Assembly (NCBI RefSeq): GCF_001613545.1
Contig: NZ_BDCO01000002.1
Coordinates: forward strand, 2,790,001 to 2,854,000
Direction of reading: 5' to 3'
Origin: Terrimicrobium sacchariphilum
GTDB taxonomy: Bacteria > Verrucomicrobiota > Verrucomicrobiia > Chthoniobacterales > Terrimicrobiaceae
Length of the DNA stretch: 64,000 bases
Shown here: positions 28,715-36,244 of the stretch, piece by piece
Position numbering within the stretch: position 1 is the stretch's first letter
Layout: each line of letters starts with the position of its first letter
Notes under the pieces: model-generated
Databases searched by the model: none
What the model saw: only the letters and a program-made list of their open reading frames with translations
What the model was told of the DNA's origin: nothing
Program-made: the position numbers and the translations under genes

Positions 28715-29898
28715 ATATACGGCCCCTGTCACATAGCGAATCGGCCAATCTTGCTGCACTCAATGAAGCGGGGGTGAAGAGCGTTTCGCTATTTGTCACT
28801 GCGACGGGCTTGCATAAGTCTATTTTTGATGCAACAGAGCCCATGCGCGCATTGTTCATTGAAGAAAAATTCCACGACTATGCACAACAAGGCCGAGGCG
28901 AACGATGCAAGGCAGTTAGGACTGCTTATGTCCATGAGGCGTCAGGAACACGCCCTGTCTCGGTATCGTTGTATCGACCCAAGACCAAGGATGGCGATCC
29001 TCGTTTTTGGATTTATGGATTTCGTCGACATGCCGCCCATGACGACGTTGTCGCCATCTTCATCCTCAACGGCGCACTTCATGCGATCAACTTAACAAAG
29101 ACGAATGTTGCAGAAGCTGTGCCCGGGTCTGAACTGGACATCTTCCTCGCCAATCTTCGGATGGCTTCCTACTCCGTCGCGAACGAGTTGCTCAAGATGC
29201 TGCGCGATATTGCCTCCAAGGGGCCAATTCTCGCCGCTTGCGCTGGATCAACCTCCGTTGGACGAAGCGTTGAATCAGCTCTCGGCATAAAAGCCAATTC
29301 AAGTCGCGATCCAGATTACAAGGGGATTGAGCTAAAGTCAGGACGCAGCCAGCTATCCGCTCGTGAAACTCGAGCGACATTGTTCGCGTGTGTTCCAGAT
29401 TGGGAGATGAGCCAATTAAAAAGCAGCGCTGAAATCCTCCATCATTTCGGATATTATCGGGGAACAACTTTCAAGCTTTACTGCACAGTTACAACGAAGG
29501 GCCCAAACCCTCAGGGGCTTCAGCTGACCGTTGACGAAGCGGCTCGATTGCTCAAGGAAGTTTCCAACAAACCCGATGCCCCAAAAGTGGCAATTTGGAA
29601 ACTTTCCAAGCTCGAGCAGCGACTGTCTGAAAAGCATCGCGAAACCTTCTGGATCAAGGTGAAGACAGAAAAAGTCTGCGGACAGGAGATGTTCCACCTA
29701 CACTCAATCACTCATACCCGTTCCCCGAACATTCCGCAGTTGGAGCGAATGCTTGTCGACGGAACAGTCACACTTGATCACCTGATAAAAAGAGTTTCCC
29801 CGACCAGAGCCAACGAAAAAGGGCCTCTATTTAAGATCGTCCGCGCTAAGATTCCTGAGCTATTCCTAGGCAAGCCGAGAACGTACGCATTGTCGTAA
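28711..29898 (+). CDS. MvaI/BcnI-family type II restriction endonuclease
   Basis: A 395-residue endonuclease. The segment TSVGRSVESALGIKANSSRD, then PDYKGIELKSGRS carries the active site of the MvaI/BcnI family (Asp202, Glu207, Lys209) with the characteristic motif around it. Members of this family cut CCWGG or CCSGG as monomers. It begins with GTG at 28711, overlapping the methyltransferase stop, and its TAA overlaps the ATG of vsr (TAATG), so the three proteins are made from one message in the order modification, restriction, repair. The first 150 residues are poorly conserved relative to what I know of the family. Confidence 0.85.
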   Translation: MNIRPLSHSESANLAALNEAGVKSVSLFVTATGLHKSIFDATEPMRALFIEEKFHDYAQQGRGERCKAVRTAYVHEASGTRPVSVSLYRPKTKDGDPRFWIYGFRRHAAHDDVVAIFILNGALHAINLTKTNVAEAVPGSELDIFLANLRMASYSVANELLKMLRDIASKGPILAACAGSTSVGRSVESALGIKANSSRDPDYKGIELKSGRSQLSARETRATLFACVPDWEMSQLKSSAEILHHFGYYRGTTFKLYCTVTTKGPNPQGLQLTVDEAARLLKEVSNKPDAPKVAIWKLSKLEQRLSEKHRETFWIKVKTEKVCGQEMFHLHSITHTRSPNIPQLERMLVDGTVTLDHLIKRVSPTRANEKGPLFKIVRAKIPELFLGKPRTYALS

Positions 29899-30362
29899 TG
29901 GTTGATGATCTTTCTCGATTTCACGGGCTGACAAGGCCACAACTGATGTCGCGGATTCGGTCACGCGGAAACAAGAAGACCGAAATTGCTCTTCTCAAGA
30001 TTCTTCGGGAGCAGAAATTCACCGGTTGGAGAAGACACGCAAAGCTGCCCGGGAAACCAGACTTTGCTTTTCCAAGATTGAAAGTTGCAATCTTTGTAGA
30101 CGGTTGCTTCTGGCACGGATGCCCACGCCATTACAAGCCACCGACCACACGGGGCGCTTTTTGGGAACAGAAGATCCTGACGAACAGGAAACGTGATCGC
30201 CGGGTGTCCCGCGAACTCAGGGCCAAGGGCTGGCAAGTAGTCCGAATATGGGAATGCGCACTGGTAGGAACTCGCCGCCCGGCCACAATCCAACGACTCC
30301 AGCGTTATCTTGCACCGTGTCCAGCAGACGCAGGCGATCTCCCCCCCGCGCAACATCACTAG
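29898..30362 (+). CDS. vsr: Very short patch repair endonuclease Vsr
   Basis: Nicks DNA 5' of the T in T:G mismatches that arise when 5-methylcytosine is deaminated, counteracting mutation at the sites methylated by the operon's own methyltransferase. Typical Vsr landmarks are MSRIRSRGNKKTE near the start, KPDFAFPRLKVAIFVDGCFW with catalytic Asp55, and HGCPRHYKPP, which supplies the histidine and zinc-binding residues. The length, 154 residues, is normal. It is translated from an ATG overlapping the endonuclease stop. The C-terminal 15 residues look like extension. Confidence 0.93.
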   Translation: MVDDLSRFHGLTRPQLMSRIRSRGNKKTEIALLKILREQKFTGWRRHAKLPGKPDFAFPRLKVAIFVDGCFWHGCPRHYKPPTTRGAFWEQKILTNRKRDRRVSRELRAKGWQVVRIWECALVGTRRPATIQRLQRYLAPCPADAGDLPPAQHH

Positions 30363-30387
30363 TCACCTCTTCCTTTAGGAAAAAGCC

Positions 30388-31281
30388 TCAATCCTTCACA
30401 TCGCGGCAGCGGGAGTCTAGCTGGCGGGCGATGAGGTCGACTTGTTGGGGGTCGAGGATGCAGAGGCCTTTGCCGAGGATGTGGGTGGGGAGGTTTTTGG
30501 GGTTCTGGACGGCGACAGGGCCGGGGGTGCGGGTTTCCACCCACCAGCCGGGGAGCGCGAGCACGGGGCGGGCGGCGATGTCGAGGCCGGTCATTTGCCG
30601 AATCCACTTGGTGAGCCATTCCGCCTCGTTCGTGGCCTGCTGGAGGCCGTAGGTATCCTCCGCCCAGGGCCAGATGAGTTGCCGTCCGTCGTAGAAGACC
30701 TTGTGATCCGCGAAGCCCTCCCGCGCGCGCCCTTTGCGCCGCGTCTTGGTCTCGATGGCAAAGAGCCCCGTCGGCCCGACCACGACATGATCGAGGTTGA
30801 ACGCCCCCTTGCCCTCATCCACCGGCACGTCGTGAAAGACCCGGTATTCGCGCGGCAGCGTGGCGAGCCATTCCCCCACCGCCCGCTCGCCCATGTAGCC
30901 GAGGAGGTAATCGCGCCGCTTGATAAAACTCCCGTACACCCACCTGCAGCTCACCACGAGGCCCACAATCAGGACGAGGGCCGCGAGGATAAGGGACGGC
31001 CAGACGAACACCTTCCCGAGCTTCGGTAGCCCCCACAGAATCAGCCAAGCGATAACCCAGGGCACAAAAACGAAGAGAAAAGCGTTTTGCGGGACATTCT
31101 CGTCCATCTGAAAAATCTTCCGCCGCAGCGTCTCCCCGGGCGCCCGCAGCAGCTTAAAATCCTCAGGCCACCTCTCTTTCGACCGTTTGCCTTTGATCAC
31201 CAAAAGGAGGAGCCCCACCGCATACGGCGCGAGTGCACACACCACGAACAACACCATACCCACGATGAAAGACTTATCCAC
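30388..31281 (-). CDS. Membrane protein with NERD nuclease-related domain
   Basis: A 297-residue protein with three hydrophobic segments (about 5-29, 66-84 and 92-111) and a cytoplasmic NERD domain from about 125. The domain has GERAVGEWLATLP, FNLDHVVVGPTGLFAIETKT with Asp164, Glu177 and Lys179, the PD-(D/E)XK-like triad of NERD proteins, and a C-terminal beta region. The start is GTG at 31281; ATG at 31257 is possible. It faces the vsr gene with 25 bases between stops, and its 5' end overlaps a TTATCCACA DnaA-type box. NERD proteins have roles in DNA processing and some are linked to plasmids. Confidence 0.8.
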   Translation of the reverse strand: MDKSFIVGMVLFVVCALAPYAVGLLLLVIKGKRSKERWPEDFKLLRAPGETLRRKIFQMDENVPQNAFLFVFVPWVIAWLILWGLPKLGKVFVWPSLILAALVLIVGLVVSCRWVYGSFIKRRDYLLGYMGERAVGEWLATLPREYRVFHDVPVDEGKGAFNLDHVVVGPTGLFAIETKTRRKGRAREGFADHKVFYDGRQLIWPWAEDTYGLQQATNEAEWLTKWIRQMTGLDIAARPVLALPGWWVETRTPGPVAVQNPKNLPTHILGKGLCILDPQQVDLIARQLDSRCRDVKD

Positions 31282-31282
31282 A
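31274..31282. promoter_or_regulatory. Perfect DnaA-box match TTATCCACA
   Basis: TTATCCACA matches the E. coli consensus TTATNCACA exactly. A single box in 64 kb can arise by chance, but it lies at the edge of the repeat-rich region of a replication-type module. I saw no other perfect copy nearby. Confidence 0.35.
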
Positions 31283-31707
31283 CGCTAAGCCTCAATTTTC
31301 CGAGCCATATGCCAAGCCGATTTTGCCGCGCTTGCTTAGCGCCCGTCCTCGCGCTAAACCTCAGCCGACCGGAAGCCCCCGCTGGGGCGTATGCCGAGGG
31401 GTTGCTTTTCGCAGCCATGAGGCCGGGCTTCCGGTTCTTTCTTCGCCCCGGCGCTCCCCTGCCCCTTGGCCGGGCGCAAGCCGCAAATCGGGAGCGGACC
31501 CTCCTCCCAGCCCTCAGACCGAACTGAACGAAGCCGGGATGCTTTCTCTGTTTTTCACGGGAATCGCCGATCCGGTTCGTTCAGCTCATCCTCGAGGGAA
31601 AACGCGTTTCGTTTCCGGCTCGTTTAGCGTTTCGTTCACCTTCGTTCAGGAAATTCTCTCCTAGGGGGCTGAACGAAGAAACGAACGAGGACTGCGCGGC
31701 AGGAGGG
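31282..31707. other. Non-coding, repeat-rich region (origin candidate, left part)
   Basis: There is no supportable gene in 426 bases. Dyads: TTAGCGC/GCGCTAA at 31336-31357; CCGGAAGCCC (31369-31378) with GGGCTTCCGG (31425-31434). From 31521 on it carries copies of CTTCGTTCAG or its complement CTGAACGAAG (31524-31533, a 9/10 copy near 31576, 31640-31649, 31669-31678). The last two form a hairpin just downstream of the nuclease-like gene that ends at 31708. It contains the first copy of the 77-bp direct repeat. Confidence 0.6.
31573..31649. repeat. 77-bp direct repeat, copy 1
   Basis: Matches 33250-33326 at 73 of 77 positions; the last 56 bases (31594-31649) are identical to 33271-33326. The unit is itself built of TTCGTT-type steps and ends in CTTCGTTCAG. 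The two copies flank the RecB/Cas4-like nuclease gene. Confidence 0.9.
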
Positions 31708-33123
31708 TCAGAACAAATTCTTTTGCACCATCGGCTGCTCCAAGGCGACCAGAGACGGCTCGAAGGTAAAGGCATTGCTCTCGTCGAAGTACCCGCAGCG
31801 GAATCTCTCGAGCGGGATGCCCGTACGCACGGACAGCATCACGGCGTAGCTGTAAATCTGCCCGGCGGCGTAGCGTTCCGCGTAGGCGTTGGGCTTGTAG
31901 TCCCAAATCCAGATGGTGCCATCCGCCTCGCACCGCAGCAGATCGATGTGGCCGGTGAGCACTCCACCCTCAGGGAAGATGGCCTCGTAGCCGTCGTACT
32001 CCTCTGCGTCCAGCCAGATCGGTATCTCCACCGCGATGGATGTCGGGTCATTTTGGAGAAAATAGCATTGGAGATTCTCATGAGCGCTCTTGTAGAGCCC
32101 TGCGCCATAGCACGCATTGGCCAAGCCGATGATTTGATGGTCGCGGTGCCGTGTGATGTTGTCTTTGATCTTTAACCTCAGCCCGGACGATGTAGGCGGC
32201 TCGGTGAAAAAGTGGTTGGGACAATCTCCATCTCTCAGCATTTGAAAGAAGTCCTGCAACTCCGGAGCGGTGCTCTTGGCTTTCCCGGTATCCACGCGAA
32301 AGCGATAGAAATTGCCATGTGCGAAGCTGATGGTGATGAGTCCCTCCTTTTGCTCCTTTTCCTTGAAGGGAATGAAATGCCCGTGGGCGCGAAGGTTGAA
32401 GCGGCTGACCTTCGCCGTCTTGCTCGGTTTATAGAGAACCTTCTTTAGGCAATCCCGCATGGCCTCTGTGCCTCCGGTATCGACCACGAAGGCGGCAATA
32501 GACACCGTGGGAACAAAAGCGCTGGCATCACTCAACCCCAGCTCGTGCGGGCTGAAGATTTGCTCGCGCAGGTCCGGGTAGTGGGAGAGGCAGCGCCGAA
32601 TTTGCGATAGCTTGGCCTTGGAGACCTGATTGCAGGGATCGAAGGCCATGAGAAATGCGTGAGGCTTTTTAAGGCCATCGTAGAGCGAATGCAGGGCATC
32701 CCGCCCGACCTGCTCGAGGCACTTGGCCGCGTCGGCCACCAGCAACGGAATGAGCGGCTCCGGGCTGGATGCATCAAGGTGGGCAAAGTCGCCCGTTTGC
32801 AAAAATTTGTATAACCGCCCTTGGGTTGTGGTGATCGTCTCGACTCGCGAGCCTTCCCGGTAGTGGGTCAGTTCGAACGTCACGGGGGATGTCCAGTTGC
32901 GCAGGAACTGGCTGCCCTCATCCTCCTTGAGCGGCGGCGCTATGGCCCGGCTCGGCGACTTTACCTGAATGGACCATTGCAAGAGCTGGACAGCCTCATC
33001 CCATGGCTTGTACCCATCGGGAGAGCTATAGAGAATATCCCCCTGCTCAAAGCGGCAAAAGCCAAGGGGGTCCGTAAATGGCGTCGGTAACGCCCACGAG
33101 AATCCGGGGAAGAACGACTTCAT
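31708..33123 (-). CDS. RecB/Cas4-like PD-(D/E)XK nuclease
   Basis: A 471-residue protein. The C-terminal third has the RecB-type nuclease core: TGHIDLLRCE with Asp394, WIWDYKPNA with Asp408 and Lys410, then AAGQIYSYAVML with Gln422 as in the QxxxY motif. An upstream acidic strand (AVEIPIWLDAEEYDGYEAIF) may supply the first carboxylate. The first 250 residues, unrecognised, include mixed alpha/beta segments and a DAAKCLEQVGRDALHSLYDG helix. It lies between two 77-bp direct repeats and before the RepA-like operon, on the same strand, so it is probably part of the replication module. Confidence 0.7.
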   Translation of the reverse strand: MKSFFPGFSWALPTPFTDPLGFCRFEQGDILYSSPDGYKPWDEAVQLLQWSIQVKSPSRAIAPPLKEDEGSQFLRNWTSPVTFELTHYREGSRVETITTTQGRLYKFLQTGDFAHLDASSPEPLIPLLVADAAKCLEQVGRDALHSLYDGLKKPHAFLMAFDPCNQVSKAKLSQIRRCLSHYPDLREQIFSPHELGLSDASAFVPTVSIAAFVVDTGGTEAMRDCLKKVLYKPSKTAKVSRFNLRAHGHFIPFKEKEQKEGLITISFAHGNFYRFRVDTGKAKSTAPELQDFFQMLRDGDCPNHFFTEPPTSSGLRLKIKDNITRHRDHQIIGLANACYGAGLYKSAHENLQCYFLQNDPTSIAVEIPIWLDAEEYDGYEAIFPEGGVLTGHIDLLRCEADGTIWIWDYKPNAYAERYAAGQIYSYAVMLSVRTGIPLERFRCGYFDESNAFTFEPSLVALEQPMVQKNLF

Positions 33124-33393
33124 GCGTTAGCGACGCTATCACGGGAGGCTGAGCGTTCAAGAAATCAAAGACGGCTTCGCTTAGAGACTCAGATAACGGG
33201 GCTGGCAAATCTTTCGCAAAAGAGCGCTTTCGTTCAGATGGTTCGTTTTCGGTTCGTTTAGCTCATTCCAGAGGGAAAACGCGTTTCGTTTCCGGCTCGT
33301 TTAGCGTTTCGTTCACCTTCGTTCAGCTTTTCCCCCTCCCCAGAGAGAAAAAACTGAACGAAGGATTTTGAACGACCCGGAGCGCCTGCGGAC
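33124..33393. other. Non-coding, repeat-rich region (origin candidate, right part)
   Basis: Holds the second copy of the 77-bp repeat and further CTTCGTTCAG-type elements at 33228-33237 (9/10), 33317-33326 and, inverted, 33354-33363; the last two can pair as a hairpin with a 27-base loop. No gene is apparent. The arrangement of short repeats beside a RepA-like gene recalls plasmid iterons. Confidence 0.55.
33250..33326. repeat. 77-bp direct repeat, copy 2
   Basis: See copy 1 at 31573-31649: same orientation, four mismatches, all within the first 21 bases. It lies between the start of the nuclease-like gene (33123) and the stop of the RepA-like gene (33394). Confidence 0.9.
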
Positions 33394-34473
33394 TTAGCGG
33401 AGGGCGTATTCGCGACCTCGCTTCACGAGCCACCCGGCCTCGATGCCGATCTTGGCCAGGCGGGAGATGGCTCCCTTGGTCAGGCCCATTTCATGCGCGA
33501 TATCCTCGGCGCTGGTGAGGCCGTCTGCGACCCATTGGCGGAAGGTGTCGAGGCTGCTGGCGGGCTTGGTCTGGATGGTGATCGAACCGTCCTCCGAGCT
33601 GTGGAAGGTCCACTCGATATTGGGCTGTTCCGTGCGGCTGTTGCGATCCTTGGTGAACATCGAGCGGAAGGTGGTTCCCTTGCGGCTGACTTCCCCCCGC
33701 AGGGTCTCATCCAGCCGGATGACCCAGAAGGCGGCGTCCTCGCGGCGGGAGGTGCCTCGCATGGTTTCCTTGTTGCGGCCCGAGTGGTGGACGACGACCA
33801 CGGCGATGCGGTGGCGGCGCAGGGTGAGGAGCCAGCCGAGGACGGATTCCCAGTCGTCGGCGTCGTTTTCCTTCATGCCGGAGAAGAGGCACGAGAGGTT
33901 GTCGAGGAAGACGATGGTGATGCCCTGGGCGAGGAGGAGCTCCGTGAGTTCGTGCTGGGCGGTGGGGCTGGCGAAATTCAGCACGCCGCCCTCGAGGTGA
34001 AAGTACGCCTCGTGGTTGAGCACGACGAAGCCCTCGCCCGCCCCCATGCCGCTCACCCGCGCCCGCAGCGCCTGGCACGGCATCTCGCCGTCGACGTACA
34101 GGATGCTCCGCCGCGCCGCCGCCTGCCAGGGGCCAAAGGCGGTGCCGTTGGTGATGGCCGTGGCCATGCCGAGGGCGAACCACGTCTTGCCTAATCCACG
34201 CGGGGCGTAGATGAACCCGAGGTCGCCCTCCATGAACCAATCGCCGAGCACGGGCTGGCGCTCGGGAATGTCGAGCGAGCCGAGCGCGGGGACGGTGCGC
34301 AGGGTGCGTGCCATGGAGCCGGGCGCGGGCGCGAGGGGTGCGGCGGGCGCCACGTCGCGCAGGAATTCGGGGACGGGCTCGGCGGGTGGTTCCCCGGCGG
34401 CGCGGGCGGAGTCGGAGGCTTGCTGGGATTTCAGGTAGTCGGAGAAGAGGCTCCAGTTTTTGGCGAAGTTCAT
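33394..34473 (-). CDS. RepA-like AAA ATPase/helicase
   Basis: A 359-residue protein of the RecA-like RepA/AAA_25 type that provides helicase activity in plasmid and phage replication. Walker A is YAPRGLGKTWF (89-99), DGEM at 128-131 is typical of this group, and Walker B is ITIVFLDNLS with Asp191. VVVHHSGRNKETMRGTS supplies the sensor region. The C-terminal 60 residues form a winged helix-turn-helix (TSAEDIAHEMGLTKGAISRL) that may bind origin DNA. The first 60 residues are a Pro/Ala-rich linker. Its ATG overlaps the TGA of the small upstream gene (ATGA). It is the last gene of a coupled four-gene operon. Confidence 0.82.
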   Translation of the reverse strand: MNFAKNWSLFSDYLKSQQASDSARAAGEPPAEPVPEFLRDVAPAAPLAPAPGSMARTLRTVPALGSLDIPERQPVLGDWFMEGDLGFIYAPRGLGKTWFALGMATAITNGTAFGPWQAAARRSILYVDGEMPCQALRARVSGMGAGEGFVVLNHEAYFHLEGGVLNFASPTAQHELTELLLAQGITIVFLDNLSCLFSGMKENDADDWESVLGWLLTLRRHRIAVVVVHHSGRNKETMRGTSRREDAAFWVIRLDETLRGEVSRKGTTFRSMFTKDRNSRTEQPNIEWTFHSSEDGSITIQTKPASSLDTFRQWVADGLTSAEDIAHEMGLTKGAISRLAKIGIEAGWLVKRGREYALR

Positions 34474-34757
34474 AGGGTGTCGAGTCGTGGTGTTAGGGTT
34501 TGGTGGGTGGAGAGGATGAGTTTTCCGTGGTTCAGTTTTTCAGACGTGGCGCGGTGGGTTGGAATGGTCGGCTCCGCGTTGCGCGGGGTCGCTATTTGCT
34601 CATGGTGGACATACCGCCTCCGGCTGACCTTGGGAGACGGCGCGGGGAGGTGGTCCGCCTGCGAAGGAAGCTCCGCCTCGCGGGCGACATTCGCGGCGGG
34701 AGACGGCTCGCTATCGGCGAAGGACGGCGCGGGGTCGAGGGTGGCGTGTGGGTTCAT
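34470..34757 (-). CDS. Small polar protein in the replication operon
   Basis: A 95-residue, probably disordered protein rich in Pro, Ala, Ser and Thr, with a basic patch (SPKVSRRRYVHHEQ). No family recognised. The support for it is positional: its ATG overlaps the stop of the primase-like gene and its TGA overlaps the ATG of the RepA-like gene, so all three form an unbroken chain of ATGA junctions. It could be a linker or accessory replication factor. The alternative is a read-through spacer with no stable product. Confidence 0.5.
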   Translation of the reverse strand: MNPHATLDPAPSFADSEPSPAANVAREAELPSQADHLPAPSPKVSRRRYVHHEQIATPRNAEPTIPTHRATSEKLNHGKLILSTHQTLTPRLDTL

Positions 34758-35965
34758 AGCGTCGGGGCTGAGGTTGGAGGTTGGGACGAATAGAGGGTGT
34801 ATTGCCTCCGCTGGTTGTCGCGGGGTCGGGCGCTGTTGGGTTCCGGCGGGGCCGCCGGGGTGAGGGTTGCGCGGGTGCCGGTGTGGCGGCGCACGTCTGC
34901 GCTGACCTCCGGAGGGACGGTGGCGGCGCTATCGCTGCCCGCGTCCATTTTCGAACAAGCCTCGGGGTTCAAAGAAGCCTCGGGGTTCAAAGAAGCCTCA
35001 GGGTTCAAAGCGGCGTCGGGGTTCAAAGCAGCCTCCGGGTTGAGGCTGAGGTCGGGGGTTGGGTCGAGGTAGAGGACGTATTGACGCTGCCCGTTGTCGC
35101 GGAGGCCGTCGGGGATGCGGACAAATTGCGACCGCGTCCAGGTGGCGCGATCCGCGCCGAGCACGCAGGCGTAGCGCATGAGGGCGCGGGCCTCGCGCTC
35201 GGGATCGCTCCCGCAGCGGAACCACCCGTGGAGCGACCGCCTGCCGCTGTGGACGACGAGCGCGAGCGGGGCGAAAAGCCCGAGGTGCGCGAGGATGGCG
35301 GCCTGTTCGTCGGGCGTGCCGCCGTCCTGCTCGATGATGAGGTGGCGGCGCGGGCCGGTATTTTCCAGCGTGTGCTGGCTCACGCGGCCATCGCGGGTGC
35401 GCCCGGTGCGGCTCGTCATGGGCGATGGCACCATGAGCGCCAGCCCGGCCAGCCTGCCGCGCCAGCGGGACCGCCGCCGCGTGGCAAAGACCGCGCTGCT
35501 CTGCCCGCAACACAGCAGCGGATCGCCGGGAAAGAGCGCGTCGACCACGGCCTCGGCTTGCGGCTCGTCATCGGCCAGGCGCACCGGGGAGGAGTCCCAC
35601 AGGTCGGTCAGGGTGAAGCCGTCATTCTGCGCCAGCACGGCGCGGCGTCGCTCGGGATCGGGCGGCGGCCACAGGGACGAAGCAGGACGCGCGGGGGCAT
35701 TCGCAGCGCCGGGCTGCCACGCGACCCGGCGGGAATTCTCCACCGCACGCTGTATCTCCTGCTCCCCGACCACGCGCCCGCATCCGGCGACGGAGGCGCG
35801 GAGCATCTCGAGGATCTCGCGCTCCGTGCGGTAGGCGTGGAGCACGCGGGCGAGGCGGAAGAGGTAGAGATTCACCCCCTGCCCCGCGCGGGGCGGAGCC
35901 GAGAGGAGGTCGCGCACGAAGCGCGGGAGTTGTTCCTCCGCCGTCCTTGGCGAACGGCCCGTCAT
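34754..35965 (-). CDS. Primase-like replication protein with hexapeptide repeat tail
   Basis: A 403-residue protein. The N-terminal 90 residues are helical (EEQLPRFVRDLLSAPPRAGQ). The middle has the layout of archaeo-eukaryotic-type primases of mobile elements: HLIIEQDGGTPDEQAAILAH, then LALVVHSGRRSLHGWFRCG, an SGRxSLHGW block, and TRSQFVRIPDGLRDNGQRQ. The C-terminal 110 residues carry five or six LNPEA(A/S) hexapeptides and a Pro-rich end. I place the start at ATG 35965 because it overlaps the TGA of the zinc-motif gene upstream; the open frame continues 73 codons further but without protein-like sequence. It likely primes replication initiated with the RepA-like ATPase. Confidence 0.65.
   Translation of the reverse strand: MTGRSPRTAEEQLPRFVRDLLSAPPRAGQGVNLYLFRLARVLHAYRTEREILEMLRASVAGCGRVVGEQEIQRAVENSRRVAWQPGAANAPARPASSLWPPPDPERRRAVLAQNDGFTLTDLWDSSPVRLADDEPQAEAVVDALFPGDPLLCCGQSSAVFATRRRSRWRGRLAGLALMVPSPMTSRTGRTRDGRVSQHTLENTGPRRHLIIEQDGGTPDEQAAILAHLGLFAPLALVVHSGRRSLHGWFRCGSDPEREARALMRYACVLGADRATWTRSQFVRIPDGLRDNGQRQYVLYLDPTPDLSLNPEAALNPDAALNPEASLNPEASLNPEACSKMDAGSDSAATVPPEVSADVRRHTGTRATLTPAAPPEPNSARPRDNQRRQYTLYSSQPPTSAPTL
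34959..35048 (-). repeat. Five 18-bp tandem units coding for LNPEAS-type hexapeptides
   Basis: Units of GCCTCGGGGTTCAAAGAA (plus strand) start at 34959, 34977, 34995, 35013 and 35031; the first two are identical and the rest differ at a few bases. They are in frame and encode Leu-Asn-Pro-Glu-Ala-Ser or Ala. Tandem copies of this kind readily change number by slippage. Confidence 0.9.
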
Positions 35966-36201
35966 TCGCGCCCCGCCTCCGCGTGGAGCATGCCGCCCAC
36001 GTGCCGGGCAAAGGCCAGCCGGTGCTCCGGGCGGCCCGTGGCGAGGTACTGCGCCGCCAGCCGCGCGGCTTCGCGCTGCCACGGGTCCCGCCGCCCGGGT
36101 TGAAAAAGCACCTCCTGGTACACCGTCGCCAGCACCGCGCGACCCGCCTCCCTCGCTCGCGGACACCGCCCGCAAGACTTGCATTTCTCCTTATATGCCA
36201 T
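35962..36201 (-). CDS. Small protein with CxxCxxC motif, first gene of the replication operon
   Basis: A 79-residue basic protein. MAYKEKCKSCGRCPRARE carries a CxxCxxC cluster that may bind zinc or nucleic acid; the rest is helical (WQREAARLAAQYLATGRPEH). Its TGA overlaps the ATG of the primase-like gene. ATG 36201 places the cysteine motif near the start; an ATG at 36225 would add eight residues. The family is not recognised. It is the promoter-proximal gene after the nested dyad at 36245-36321. Confidence 0.55.
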   Translation of the reverse strand: MAYKEKCKSCGRCPRAREAGRAVLATVYQEVLFQPGRRDPWQREAARLAAQYLATGRPEHRLAFARHVGGMLHAEAGRE

Positions 36202-36244
36202 GGGGCGATAAATAAGCAGAAACATGGGTCATTTGCGATCTCCA

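Noticed and set aside
34781-36103. A 440-codon plus-strand frame opposite the primase-like gene
   Set aside because: It is in antisense to an operon with consistent ATGA junctions and has only biased Gly/Arg/Ala sequence.
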